NCBI GenBank assembly: GCA_029624735.1
Contig: JARSSM010000007.1
Location: 62,001-126,000, forward strand
Length of the DNA stretch: 64,000 nt
Reading direction: 5' to 3'
Source: Defluviicoccus sp.
GTDB lineage: Bacteria; Pseudomonadota; Alphaproteobacteria; Rhodospirillales; Defluviicoccaceae
Below the pieces are notes generated by a model. The model saw nothing but the letters and a program-made list of their open reading frames with translations. It was not told the origin of the DNA and did not search any database. Shown here one piece after another: positions 50,580 to 59,853 of this stretch (within the stretch, counting starts at the first letter, position 1; every line of letters begins with the position of its first letter). A program made the translations under genes and the position numbers.

Positions 50580-53144
50580 ATGCCTGATCGCTCGCTCGCC
50601 ATCCGTCTTGCCGTCATCGATGGCGGCAAGGTGAAGGCCGAACTCCGAGAAGTCGGCGATACCGGCAGCCGCTCCTTGAAACGGATCGAGGATGCGGCCC
50701 GGCCGGCTTCGCGCGCACTCCAGGCCCTGGACGGCGTGGCGGGCGAGGTGCGCGGCAACCTTGAGATCATGGCCGGCCGGCTGGGGCCGTTGGGTGCCGG
50801 CCTCTCGCGCATCGGCCCGGCGGGACTTGCCGCTGCGGCTGCGCTTGCCGGTGTCGGCCTGGCGCTGACGCGCAGCTTCCAGGAAGCGGCCGAGGCCGAC
50901 CGCTCGTACCGTCGCCTTGAAGCGGTGCTGAAGGCGACCGGCCACGCCTCGGGCCTGACAGCGGGCGAGATCGGCGCGTTCGCAGACGCGATGGAGGCCT
51001 CGACGCTGGTCACCGCTGAGGCGGTGCAGGACGCGGCCGCGGTGCTCGCCACCTTCCGCTCGGTCTCCGGCGAGACCTTCACCCGCGCGCTCTCCTTGGC
51101 GCAGGATCTGGCGACGGTGTTCGGCAGCGATCTGTCGTCGGCGGCCACCCAGCTTGGCAAGGCGCTCGAAGATCCCGACCGCGGCCTGACGGCACTGCGC
51201 CGGGTCGGCGTCTCGTTCACCGAGAGCGAGCGCGAGTTGATCGCCGTCATGGTCGACACCGGCCGGACGGCGGAAGCACAGCGGCTGATCCTCGATGCGC
51301 TGGAGAAGCAGGTTGGCGGCGCCGGGGCGGCGGAAGCGGGCGGGCTGACGGGGGCGACCAACCGGCTGGGCGATGCCTGGGGCAATTTCCTGGAGGCGAT
51401 CGGCCGCACGCCCCTCGTCGCCAACATCGCCCAGGGCGCGCTCGGCGTTTTGTCCTCGGCGATCGAGGGCATCACCGGGGCACTCGCCGAGGAGCCGATC
51501 GGCGCCAGGATCGATACGGCAAAAGCACGCCTCACTCAGGCGCGGGACGAGCTGGCGCGGCTTGAGGCAGGTGGTGCCGGCACGCCGATGCTGGGCCAGC
51601 GGTTCGCTACGGAGGAACAGCGCCAGCGGGTGGCGGCGCTCGAAGCGGAGGTCGCCGCGCTCACCAAGATCGGCGACGAAGCCGCAACCGCGGCCGAGGC
51701 CGAGAAGGCGCGCGCCGACGCCGGGCGCAAGGCGGCGGAAGCGGACCGACTGCGCGAAGCCCTCACGGGCCAGCGCCGCGATCTCGATAAGGCGCTCGAT
51801 CAGCTGGCGAACACGCCTTCCGAACGGATCGCGCTGGTCAACCGCGAACTTGCCGAGACAGAGAAGCGTTTGCAGGCACTTAAGGCGCCGGACGGCAGCA
51901 ACACCGGTGAGATTGATGCGGCGCTCAAACAAGCCGAGGAAATCGCGCGCAGAAAGATCGCACAGATCAATCAGCCGGCCGCCGACGAAGCGAAGCGGGC
52001 TCGGGAAGAAGCAGCGCGCAAGGCGGCAGCCGAGCAAGCCGCGGCCGAGCGGGCGTATCAGTCGAACGCCAAGGTCATCGACGATCTCGCCCGCCAGCTG
52101 GCGACCTTTGGCGACGAACGACGACAGTTCGTCGATCAGGCGCTGGAGCGGTTGTCTGCCGGCTCTACCGACACCCAGCAAAGGGAAGTCGAGCGGCTCG
52201 CGAACGCCCTCTATGATGAGAAACGCGCCCGCGACGAGCTGGCCGAAACGCTGCGCCAGGAAGAGCAGCTGCGCCAGGAGGGCGCGCGGCTGATCGCGGA
52301 AACCCGCACTCCGGCCGAACAGCTGGCGGCGACGGTTGCCCACCTGAATGAGTTACAGCGGGCGGGTGCCATTGATGCCGAGACCCATGGCCGAGCGCTG
52401 GCCGACGCTTATGGCGAGATGGACCGCTCCGCGCAACAGGCGCTCGCCACCAGCCGGGAATGGCAGGACGGCATGAGCCGCGCTCTGCAGGACTATGCGG
52501 ATCGCGCCACCGATGCCGCTGCCAATGCCGAGCAGGTGACGACGCAGGCCTTCGCGCGCATGGAGGACGCGCTGGTCGCCTTCGTCCAGACCGGCAAGAT
52601 GGACTTCAAGGGTCTCGCTGATTCCATCATCGCCGATCTCACCCGCATCGCCATCCGTCAGGCGATCATCGGGCCGTTGGTTGGGGCGATGTTCGGCGGT
52701 AGCGGCGCTGGCGCAACGGCTGGCGGCGCAGGGGCAGCTGGGGGGCTACTGGGCGGCATCATGAGCCTGTTTGGCAGCGGTGGCGGGGCTGCAGCGGGTG
52801 CTGACGCCGCCGCAGCGGGGGCACCGTATGCGCTCGTGTGGCACCAGGGCGGCGTCGTGGGCCGCGACACCGCGCCACGGCGCGCCGTCGATCCGGTTCT
52901 GTTCCTGAACGCACCCCGCTACCACGCTGGCGGCCGGGTGGGCTTAGGCGCGAACGAGGTCCCCGCCATCCTCGAGCGCGGCGAGACGGTGCTGCGTAAG
53001 GGCCAGCCACCTAAGGGCACGGGCGGCGTCACCGTCTACATGACCGTCAACGCCCGCGACGCCGAGAGCTTTCGGAAGTCCGAGAACCAGCTCGCAGGCG
53101 AACTCGCGGTTCGTCTGGCGCGCGCCAAGCACCGCAACACTTAA
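50580..53144 (+). CDS. Tape measure protein (lambda-like short tail length)
   Basis: 854 aa. The N-terminal part fits TMP families (GLALTRSFQEAAEADRSYRR, AATQLGKALEDPDRGLTALR). The middle is long coiled coil (residues about 320-620, ARKAAEADRLREALTGQRRD). Near 650-710 the lambda tape-measure C-terminal pattern appears (MEDALVAFVQTGKMDFKGLA), followed by a Gly/Ala-rich loop and VWHQGGVVGRD. Length 854 predicts a tail of about 120-130 nm by the usual 1.5 A per residue rule. Confidence 0.85.
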   Translation: MPDRSLAIRLAVIDGGKVKAELREVGDTGSRSLKRIEDAARPASRALQALDGVAGEVRGNLEIMAGRLGPLGAGLSRIGPAGLAAAAALAGVGLALTRSFQEAAEADRSYRRLEAVLKATGHASGLTAGEIGAFADAMEASTLVTAEAVQDAAAVLATFRSVSGETFTRALSLAQDLATVFGSDLSSAATQLGKALEDPDRGLTALRRVGVSFTESERELIAVMVDTGRTAEAQRLILDALEKQVGGAGAAEAGGLTGATNRLGDAWGNFLEAIGRTPLVANIAQGALGVLSSAIEGITGALAEEPIGARIDTAKARLTQARDELARLEAGGAGTPMLGQRFATEEQRQRVAALEAEVAALTKIGDEAATAAEAEKARADAGRKAAEADRLREALTGQRRDLDKALDQLANTPSERIALVNRELAETEKRLQALKAPDGSNTGEIDAALKQAEEIARRKIAQINQPAADEAKRAREEAARKAAAEQAAAERAYQSNAKVIDDLARQLATFGDERRQFVDQALERLSAGSTDTQQREVERLANALYDEKRARDELAETLRQEEQLRQEGARLIAETRTPAEQLAATVAHLNELQRAGAIDAETHGRALADAYGEMDRSAQQALATSREWQDGMSRALQDYADRATDAAANAEQVTTQAFARMEDALVAFVQTGKMDFKGLADSIIADLTRIAIRQAIIGPLVGAMFGGSGAGATAGGAGAAGGLLGGIMSLFGSGGGAAAGADAAAAGAPYALVWHQGGVVGRDTAPRRAVDPVLFLNAPRYHAGGRVGLGANEVPAILERGETVLRKGQPPKGTGGVTVYMTVNARDAESFRKSENQLAGELAVRLARAKHRNT

Positions 53145-53156
53145 AAACCCCCGCTC

Positions 53157-53759
53157 ATGACCAGCTTTGCCGAAGTCCGCTTCCCACCGGAGATCAGCTA
53201 CGGCGCCACCGCGGGCCCTGAGTTCTCGACCACGGTCATTACCGTGCGATCGGGTGCCGAGCAGCGCAACCGGAACTGGGCGGCAGCCCGGCTGCGCTTC
53301 GATGCCTCCACCGGCATCAAGACCCGCGCGCAGGCGGAAGCGATCATCGCCTTCTTCCGTGCCCGGGGCGGCCGGGCGCAGGGATTCCGCTTCAAGGACT
53401 GGTCCGACTACCGCGCTTCTTCGCAGGTGCTTGGTACCGGCGACGGCGCGCGGACGACGTTCCAGCTCGTCAAGCGCTACGTCAGCGGCACCGAAGAGGA
53501 CGCCCGCCTCATCACCAAGCCGGTCGCCGGCACGACGAAGATTTTCGTCAACAGCCAGCAGCAGACTTCCGGCTGGAGCGTCGACACCGCCAGCGGCCTG
53601 GTGACGTTCACGTCCGCGCCGGCCAATGGCGCCGTCATCACGGCCGACTTCGAGTTCGACGTGCCGGCGCGCTTCGACACCGACCGCCTCGAGTTCCGCC
53701 TGGAGACCCATGACCTGATGGTCTGGGAGCAGATCCCCATCATTGAGGTGCGCCTATGA
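53157..53759 (+). CDS. DUF2460 tail hub protein (GTA gp12-like)
   Basis: 200 aa. The pattern FAEVRFPPEISYGATAGPEF, then FRARGGRAQGFRFKDWSDYR, VAGTTKIFVN and FEFDVPARFDTDRLEFRLET is DUF2460, the distal tail protein family of siphophages and Rhodobacter GTA gp12. It forms the ring between tail tube and hub. Overlaps the DUF2163 gene by 4 nt. Confidence 0.85.
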   Translation: MTSFAEVRFPPEISYGATAGPEFSTTVITVRSGAEQRNRNWAAARLRFDASTGIKTRAQAEAIIAFFRARGGRAQGFRFKDWSDYRASSQVLGTGDGARTTFQLVKRYVSGTEEDARLITKPVAGTTKIFVNSQQQTSGWSVDTASGLVTFTSAPANGAVITADFEFDVPARFDTDRLEFRLETHDLMVWEQIPIIEVRL

Positions 53760-56062
53760 TCGAGACCTCTGCCGAACTCGCGCTGCATCTGGGCGGGGAA
53801 GTCACGACGCTTGCCACCTGCATCCGCGTCATCAGGCGCGACGGGACGGTGTTCGCGTTCACCAGCGGCACCACGGATCTCTCCATCGACGGCGTCCTCT
53901 ATCATGCGAAGGGCGGGTTCTCGCCGGCCGCGGCCGTCGAGACCACACAGTCGCTCAGCGTCGACAGCCTTGAGATCGACGCGATCCTCGATGATGAGGG
54001 CATCAGCGAAGACGACCTTCGGCGGGGGCTGTTCGATGGCGCCGGCATCGATGTCTTCCTGGTCAACTGGAAAAACCCGAGCCAGGGCAAACTGATGCTC
54101 CGCCGCGGCACGCTGGGCGAGGTGACGCTGCGTCGCGCCCAATTCGCCGCCGAGATCCGCGGCCTCTCTCAGGCGTTCGCGACCCAGATCGGCGAGCTGT
54201 ATCAGCCGGGCTGCAACGTCCGCAGGCTGGGCGACGAGCGGTGCAAGGTCGATCTGACGCCGTTCACGCACACGGTTGAGTGCAGCGCCGTGCATCAGCC
54301 GCGCCGCCAATTCGCCCACGCGGCCAATCTCCAGGCCGATCACACTTTCTCGTTCGGGACGGTGAAGTTCCTGTCGGGCGCGAACCAGGGCACTGAAGCG
54401 GAGGTGAAGAGCTACGCGAGCGGGGTCTTCACGTGTCAGCTGCCGCTTCCCTTCGACGTCGCGGTTGGTGACAGCTTCCAGGCGATCCGTGGCTGCGATC
54501 GGACGTTCAACACGTGCCGCACCGTGTTCGCGAACCAGCTCAACTTTCGCGGCTTCCCGCACTTGCCGGGTGTGGACGAGATGCTGCGGACCTCGCAGAC
54601 GGCAGCCCTGCTGCCGGCCGAGGAGCCGCCGTACGTCCCGCCGGTTGAGCCGCCGCCGACGATCCCGACACCACCGCCGCCGCCGTCTGAGGTCGTGTAC
54701 TGGTCGATTACCCCTGTCGTCGGTGACGTCGCCGAGGGCGCGGCCGGGGCGACGACGACCATGCGGTTCAACGTCAGCCGGACCGGGCTAGGCACCACGG
54801 ATGCCGCCGTCGACTACGCGGTCGAATTGGGCACCGCCACGCCCGATGACTTCGCGGGCCAAGTGGTTCCGAGTGGGACCATGAATTTCGCGGCCGGCGA
54901 GGTAACCAAGGAACTGCAAATCGCCATCCAGGGCGACGCCCAGGTCGAAGCCGACGAGACGTTCAACGTCGTGCTCGCCAATCCGTCGGTCGGCTCCGTG
55001 CGTGTCATATCGGCGCCGGCCGTGATCCGCAATGACGACGCGGCGACGCCCCCACCCCCGCCACCGCCACCGCAGGAAGGCAAGAACACGGCGGCGCCGG
55101 TGCTGCAGGCGAAGGGGCTGTCCCTGATCTGGCAGGACAACCTTGGGCAGCCTGGGGCGCCGACCGACTCGCATCAGTTTTTCGGTCCGGCTGGCAGTCG
55201 AAACACGTCGACCGATTTCAATCTTCACGATAACCGGCTGTCGTTCGGTCAGTTCGACGGCAAGCCATGCATGATCGAGGTCTTCCGGCCTAATAAAGTC
55301 GTGCTCCTGAATTATCGCACCCAGTATTTCCCGGTTCGATACCGAAAGATGGGGCTCTGCGTCGACGTTTTTTACCCCAATTCACTTGACCTATCGTCAA
55401 TCGACCCGTCCAAGCCGGATTTCCACGGCAAGACCGCTTTCGGCTTGGCCTGCGGTCATCCCGATTATAACAAGCCCGGCGTCCCTACAAGCAGGGGCTG
55501 GACCGGAGAGGTCAACTGGGTGGAGAACCAATTCGGCTGCGCCTGCGGCGTAAACTACGCGCACCGCCGAAACGGGGGTCATCTGGAATTCGCATGGTAC
55601 GCGCATATCGTCGGCGCCAAAGTAAGCGGCATGAATAGGCTGCGCACAGATTTGTATTCGATTCCGCCCGCTGGATATCCCAGCGAGCCGAAAAAGCGGG
55701 TGCCAAAAGGCCGGTGGTTCCGGCTTGAGCTCTACGGCGCGATGGACACTGATCGCAGTGACGGGGCGCTCGAGATGTGGATCGACGGGGTGCTGACCGC
55801 CAAGATGCACAACATCGATCTCGGTGGCTGGGTCGGTGATCGCGGCATTCGAGCGGGTCTCAGCCAAAAAGGCACGGCCGGGAACGGCCCGCTTTCAAAT
55901 GACTGCCCCGCTCACTATAAGACGCTTGGCGGCTTCGGGTTTGTCGGCCCGTTTATTCGGACGATGGGCGGCGGCTATTCGATGGACGACCAGTTCATCC
56001 CGAAGATCGGCGGCAACGCCTACTATCACAACTGGCGTGTCTACGCTTCGAATCCGATTTGA
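53756..56062 (+). CDS. DUF2163 hub protein with Calx-beta and C-terminal binding extension
   Basis: 768 aa, against about 290 for a plain DUF2163 protein. Residues 1-285 are DUF2163 (LATCIRVIRRDGTVFAFTSG, MLRRGTLGEVTLRRAQFAAE, CQLPLPFDVAVGD, CRTVFANQLNFRGFPH). A proline linker leads to a Calx-beta domain (about 318-425: VGDVAEGAAGATTTMRFNVS, LQIAIQGDAQVEADETFNVV). A second linker and a domain of about 320 residues rich in aromatics follow (MEVFRPNKVVLLNYRTQYFP-like, GAMDTDRSDGALEMWIDGVL). The last part is lower in GC. It looks like a jelly-roll polysaccharide-binding domain; the extension is a likely receptor-binding part. Confidence 0.8.
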   Translation: MIETSAELALHLGGEVTTLATCIRVIRRDGTVFAFTSGTTDLSIDGVLYHAKGGFSPAAAVETTQSLSVDSLEIDAILDDEGISEDDLRRGLFDGAGIDVFLVNWKNPSQGKLMLRRGTLGEVTLRRAQFAAEIRGLSQAFATQIGELYQPGCNVRRLGDERCKVDLTPFTHTVECSAVHQPRRQFAHAANLQADHTFSFGTVKFLSGANQGTEAEVKSYASGVFTCQLPLPFDVAVGDSFQAIRGCDRTFNTCRTVFANQLNFRGFPHLPGVDEMLRTSQTAALLPAEEPPYVPPVEPPPTIPTPPPPPSEVVYWSITPVVGDVAEGAAGATTTMRFNVSRTGLGTTDAAVDYAVELGTATPDDFAGQVVPSGTMNFAAGEVTKELQIAIQGDAQVEADETFNVVLANPSVGSVRVISAPAVIRNDDAATPPPPPPPPQEGKNTAAPVLQAKGLSLIWQDNLGQPGAPTDSHQFFGPAGSRNTSTDFNLHDNRLSFGQFDGKPCMIEVFRPNKVVLLNYRTQYFPVRYRKMGLCVDVFYPNSLDLSSIDPSKPDFHGKTAFGLACGHPDYNKPGVPTSRGWTGEVNWVENQFGCACGVNYAHRRNGGHLEFAWYAHIVGAKVSGMNRLRTDLYSIPPAGYPSEPKKRVPKGRWFRLELYGAMDTDRSDGALEMWIDGVLTAKMHNIDLGGWVGDRGIRAGLSQKGTAGNGPLSNDCPAHYKTLGGFGFVGPFIRTMGGGYSMDDQFIPKIGGNAYYHNWRVYASNPI

Positions 56063-56068
56063 TTTGAC

Positions 56069-56497
56069 ATGCGCCGAAGCCAGATTGTCGCCGAAGCCAG
56101 ATCCTGGCTCGGCACGCCCTACCATCATCAGGCAGCGCTGAAGGGGATCGGCTGCGACTGCATCGGCCTGCTGAAAGGGATCTACGCTGCCTTCGGCGGT
56201 GTCGTCGATCTGCCGGCCGACTATTCGCCTTCCTGGCACGTGCATCGGGCCGAGGAGCGGCTGCGCGAGGGGCTCTCGCGGTACGGCACCGAGATCCCAC
56301 TCCTGTCGGCACGGCCGGGCGATATCCTGTTGTTCGGCTTTGGCCGCGGCCCGGCAGCGCACGGCGCCGTGCTGATCGAGCCTGATATCATCATCCACGC
56401 CTATGCCGAGGCCGGCGCGGTGATCGCGTCGCGTCTCGCCGGGCGCTGGCTCGCCTGGCGGCGCTCAGCCTTCGCCTTCCCTGGCATCGAGGACTGA
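56069..56497 (+). CDS. NlpC/P60-type tail peptidase (GTA gp14-like)
   Basis: 142 aa. GCDCIGLLKG gives the nucleophile C31 (in DCIGL), the general base is H98 in PAAHGAVL, and H110 may be the third site. This family sits after DUF2163 in siphophages and GTA and cuts cell-wall peptides during DNA entry. Length is as expected. Confidence 0.85.
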   Translation: MRRSQIVAEARSWLGTPYHHQAALKGIGCDCIGLLKGIYAAFGGVVDLPADYSPSWHVHRAEERLREGLSRYGTEIPLLSARPGDILLFGFGRGPAAHGAVLIEPDIIIHAYAEAGAVIASRLAGRWLAWRRSAFAFPGIED

Positions 56498-56498
56498 C

Positions 56499-57113
56499 AT
56501 GGCGCAACTGGCGGTCGGCGTCGCGGGTGCCGCGATTGGTGCCTACTTCGGCGCACCCGGCGTCGGCTTCGCGCTGGGCATGGCGGTGGGCGGCATTCTC
56601 TTCCCGCAGGACGGCCCGCCCGATCAAGTCGCTGAGGGACCGCGCATCCACGACAACAAGGTGCAGACGTCCGCCTGGGGGCAGATGATCCCGATCGTCT
56701 ACGGCCAGGCCCGGCTCGCCGGCAACCTGATCTGGGCGGGCACACTCGGCCACAGGACCGAGCAGGATAGCACCGGCAAGGGTGGCGTCATGGGCGGCGC
56801 CGAGACCAAGACGCGTGTCTATTACCGCTCGTTCGCGGTCGCGATCTGCGCCGGCCCGATCATCAAGTTGCACCGGATCTGGGCCAACAACACGCTGATC
56901 TACGACGCGACACTCACGCCGATCAGCAATCCGCGTGGAGCCGTGATCTATCCCGGCACCGACAGCCAAGACCCGGACCCGGTGATCGAGGCGGCCGAGG
57001 GGCTGGGGAAGACGCCGGCCTATCGGGGCACCGCTTACGTCGTCTTCGAGCGGATGGAGCTTGCCGACTTCGGCAGCATGCTGCCGTCGTTTTCGTTCGA
57101 GGTCGAGACCTGA
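56499..57113 (+). CDS. Tail tip protein, paralogue of the next gene's N-terminus
   Basis: 204 aa. It starts MAQLAVGVAGAAIGAYFGAP with HDNKVQTSAWGQMIPIVYGQ, and is clearly related to the first about 215 residues of the following protein (MAQLACGVVGAAVGSAFGQP, TDLKVQSSAWGQMIPLCFGV). Both fit the N-terminal part of the GTA gp15-like tail tip protein. The shared glycine-zipper start may be membrane-active or line the tip. Overlaps the next gene by one base (TGATG). Confidence 0.75.
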   Translation: MAQLAVGVAGAAIGAYFGAPGVGFALGMAVGGILFPQDGPPDQVAEGPRIHDNKVQTSAWGQMIPIVYGQARLAGNLIWAGTLGHRTEQDSTGKGGVMGGAETKTRVYYRSFAVAICAGPIIKLHRIWANNTLIYDATLTPISNPRGAVIYPGTDSQDPDPVIEAAEGLGKTPAYRGTAYVVFERMELADFGSMLPSFSFEVET

Positions 57114-58741
57114 TGGCGCAGTTGGCCTGTGGCGTCGTCGGTGCCGCCGTCGGCTCGGCCTTCGGCCAGCCGGGCCTCGGCTTCGCGATCGGCTCGATGG
57201 TCGGTGCACTCCTGTTCCCGCAGGACGACATGCGCCAGGCCGATGCCTACCAGGTCGGTCCGCGGCTCACCGATCTGAAGGTGCAGTCCTCGGCCTGGGG
57301 CCAGATGATCCCGCTCTGTTTCGGTGTCGTGCGGGTGACGGGGAACCTGTTCTGGGCTTCAGCGTTCCGCATCGGCCGCGAGGAGATCCCCTACACCGGG
57401 CCGGGCGCCGGCAAGGGCGGGCCAGACGTCCCGGCCACCGTCACCCGTGAGTTCGTCTACGCCAGCTTCGCTGTCGGTTTGGCGGCAGCGCCCACGCACC
57501 TTGAGCAAACCTTCGCCGCCACCGACAAGGGCGATGAGATCGAGGATGCGCCGATCTATCGCGACCGGCCGGAGATTGCCGGCGTGCGCCGGATCTGGCT
57601 CAATGGCGATCTCGCCTACGACGTCCGCACCAATCGCGACAAGCCAGTCGGTGCCAAGCTGCCGGTTGAGCTGTTCCTCGGCGGTTATGGCCAGATGCCG
57701 GCCGAGATCATCGAAGCGGAGGAAGGGGTGGATCAGGTCCCCGGCTATCGGGGGCTCGCCTACCTCCTGTTCGACAAGCTCGATCTCACCGCCTACGGCA
57801 ATCACCTGCCCAATGTCAGCGCCGAAGTGATCGCGAGCCTCGATCGCATCGAGGCCGAGGAAGGCGTCGAGGGTTTGGCCCTGGGCCTCGACGGCGATCT
57901 CTGGATCTGCTGCCACACGCGGCGCGTCGTCGTGCGCGCCGATCCTTCTGGCTTAAGGGTCAAGGCCACCATCGCCCGCACCGATCCCAACGCCTACCTC
58001 GGCGATCTGCCGGCGCACCCATGGCGCATTGCGGTCTCGCCGGTCACCGGGCTGGTGTGGGTCGTCTGCCTCGCTGATCGGGCGCTGGCGGTCATCGATC
58101 CTGTAACCAACGCCGTCGCGGCGACGATCGCTTTGGCCGAGAACTACCCGCACGAGATCACCATCGGCGCCGACGGCGTCCCCTGGGTTTCGTTCCCGCT
58201 GCAGAACAAGGTCTGCCGCGTCGATCCTGGCACCCATGTGCAGACGTATACCGACGTCACCGGCGCACCGCACGGTTTGCTGCGTGTCGGCAATGAGCTG
58301 TGGGTCGGCTGCAATGCCGACGTCAAGGTGCTCAGTCTCGCCACCATGACGGTGACGCACACGCTCCGGGTGCGCACCGGCTCGCCGGATGCGTTCTTCA
58401 CCGGCGGGCTCGCCTGGTCAGCCAAGTCGAACTTTGTCTGGGCGGTCAGCCCGGGATCGGACCTTGCCAACATCTGGGACGCGGCATCGAAGAAACCGAT
58501 CGCCACCAAGCATGTCGGCACCGGGCCGTTGGCGATCTCAATTAACCAAGGCGACCCTTGGCAGCCGGTGTGGATCTCCACCCACTACGGCAACCGGCTG
58601 ACCGCGTACACGGCCGGCGGCGACAAGTTGATCGCCTTCGGCACGATCTCGTTTCCCGGTCCGGTGCTGGCGCTTGCCGACGGCCGCTGCCTCGTTGCCA
58701 ACACCAAGTATGACCTTGTCCAGGTCGCGGAAGGACGCTGA
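57113..58741 (+). CDS. Tail tip protein with fused beta-propeller
   Basis: 542 aa. Residues 1-220 are the same domain as the preceding gene. From about 240 the sequence has repeated blades (LALGLDGDLWICCHTRRVVV, VTGLVWVVCLADRALAVIDP, DGVPWVSFPLQNKVCRVDPG, VGNELWVGCNADVKVLSLAT, KSNFVWAVSPGSDLANIWDA), a YVTN/SMP-type beta-propeller of about six or seven blades. Propellers bind sugars or proteins, so the fusion probably adds a receptor-binding part to the tail tip. Confidence 0.8.
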   Translation: MAQLACGVVGAAVGSAFGQPGLGFAIGSMVGALLFPQDDMRQADAYQVGPRLTDLKVQSSAWGQMIPLCFGVVRVTGNLFWASAFRIGREEIPYTGPGAGKGGPDVPATVTREFVYASFAVGLAAAPTHLEQTFAATDKGDEIEDAPIYRDRPEIAGVRRIWLNGDLAYDVRTNRDKPVGAKLPVELFLGGYGQMPAEIIEAEEGVDQVPGYRGLAYLLFDKLDLTAYGNHLPNVSAEVIASLDRIEAEEGVEGLALGLDGDLWICCHTRRVVVRADPSGLRVKATIARTDPNAYLGDLPAHPWRIAVSPVTGLVWVVCLADRALAVIDPVTNAVAATIALAENYPHEITIGADGVPWVSFPLQNKVCRVDPGTHVQTYTDVTGAPHGLLRVGNELWVGCNADVKVLSLATMTVTHTLRVRTGSPDAFFTGGLAWSAKSNFVWAVSPGSDLANIWDAASKKPIATKHVGTGPLAISINQGDPWQPVWISTHYGNRLTAYTAGGDKLIAFGTISFPGPVLALADGRCLVANTKYDLVQVAEGR

Positions 58742-59853
58742 TGCCAGCCAGCACTTGGGCGCTGCCGGCGTTTGCGCCGTCGACGATGGACATCGGCGCG
58801 TTGCCGGCGAAGGTGAACGATCTCCCCTGGCTTGACGTTCAGCGGCTCAAGCTGGCCAAATTTGCACAAAGCGCAATGTCCAAGGACTACGTGCTGGTGA
58901 AAACGCTGGTTTCGTCGGGCGCGACCGACACCTCGATCCCGGAGGTGACCGTCTCCCGGCGCGCCTTCACAGATTTCCGGTCTCTGGGGGTGATTGGCCA
59001 GTACTTCGCCTGGTCGGGCGATCCGGCCGCATTGGCCAGGATCAAGGCACACGTGCGCGACTGGTGCGCCTTCAATGTCCCCGATGGCAACTCGATCAAC
59101 GAGACGAATTTTGAGTGGCTGCTCAAGGCGATCATCGCCGTGTGGGCGGCCTTCGATCCATCGGAACGAGCGGTGATCACGGCTTGGCTGAACACGCTGC
59201 GCGCGGCCAAGGAAAACTACGCCTTTCCTGCCAACGCCACCCGCTACGGCAACCACTTCACCCACCACTACAAGATCCTGCTCTTGTGCTACCGCGCGCT
59301 CGGCGATGAGGCGGCGTTCCAGACGGCGCTGGCAGAAAAGTGCGATCCGCACCTGTTGGTGAACTTCCCCTACGGCAACCCGGCGGTGCCTGTGCCGGAC
59401 GACATGCCGCGTGCGGCCACCGATCCCGGCGAGAGCATCGACTATATCCGCCGCGACGCGCTGCACTATCACCAGTACGACATCGAGCCGTGGCTGGAGA
59501 TCGCCATCCTCTCGGGCGCCCGCTACCGCACCAAGATGGACGCCGCGTTCGCGTTTGGGGTTGCCCGGCTCCTCGATCCCGGGCCGAAGCACTACGAGTT
59601 CGCCGCCTCGAACGATCCCTTCGATCGGGCCCGCTGGCTGGGCTCGCACTCGGAATATCTGCAGCCGGCGGCGCAGTATCTGCCATCGCACTGGGCGCGC
59701 GTCACGCTCTCTTATTATTACTACCGCATCAGCCTTGATCCGCTGTTCGCCGGCATCGATGACGGGCTGATCGGTCTTGCCGCCCGCGCCGACACCCTTT
59801 CCTCCAACTGGGCCTACTGGTTCCGTCTGATCTTCCGAGGCGCCTATGGCTAG
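58741..59853 (+). CDS. PL5 alginate-lyase-like protein in the tail module
   Basis: 370 aa. An alpha-toroid sequence resembling alginate lyase PL5: GNHFTHHYKILL near 170-181, and DYIRRDALHYHQYDIEPWLE near 233-252, which matches the family RALxYHxY motif with the catalytic tyrosine/histidine region. The usual NNHSYW becomes RYGNHFTHHY. No signal peptide, as expected for a virion component. Located between hub genes, it is probably a capsule or exopolysaccharide depolymerase. Confidence 0.75.
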   Translation: MPASTWALPAFAPSTMDIGALPAKVNDLPWLDVQRLKLAKFAQSAMSKDYVLVKTLVSSGATDTSIPEVTVSRRAFTDFRSLGVIGQYFAWSGDPAALARIKAHVRDWCAFNVPDGNSINETNFEWLLKAIIAVWAAFDPSERAVITAWLNTLRAAKENYAFPANATRYGNHFTHHYKILLLCYRALGDEAAFQTALAEKCDPHLLVNFPYGNPAVPVPDDMPRAATDPGESIDYIRRDALHYHQYDIEPWLEIAILSGARYRTKMDAAFAFGVARLLDPGPKHYEFAASNDPFDRARWLGSHSEYLQPAAQYLPSHWARVTLSYYYYRISLDPLFAGIDDGLIGLAARADTLSSNWAYWFRLIFRGAYG

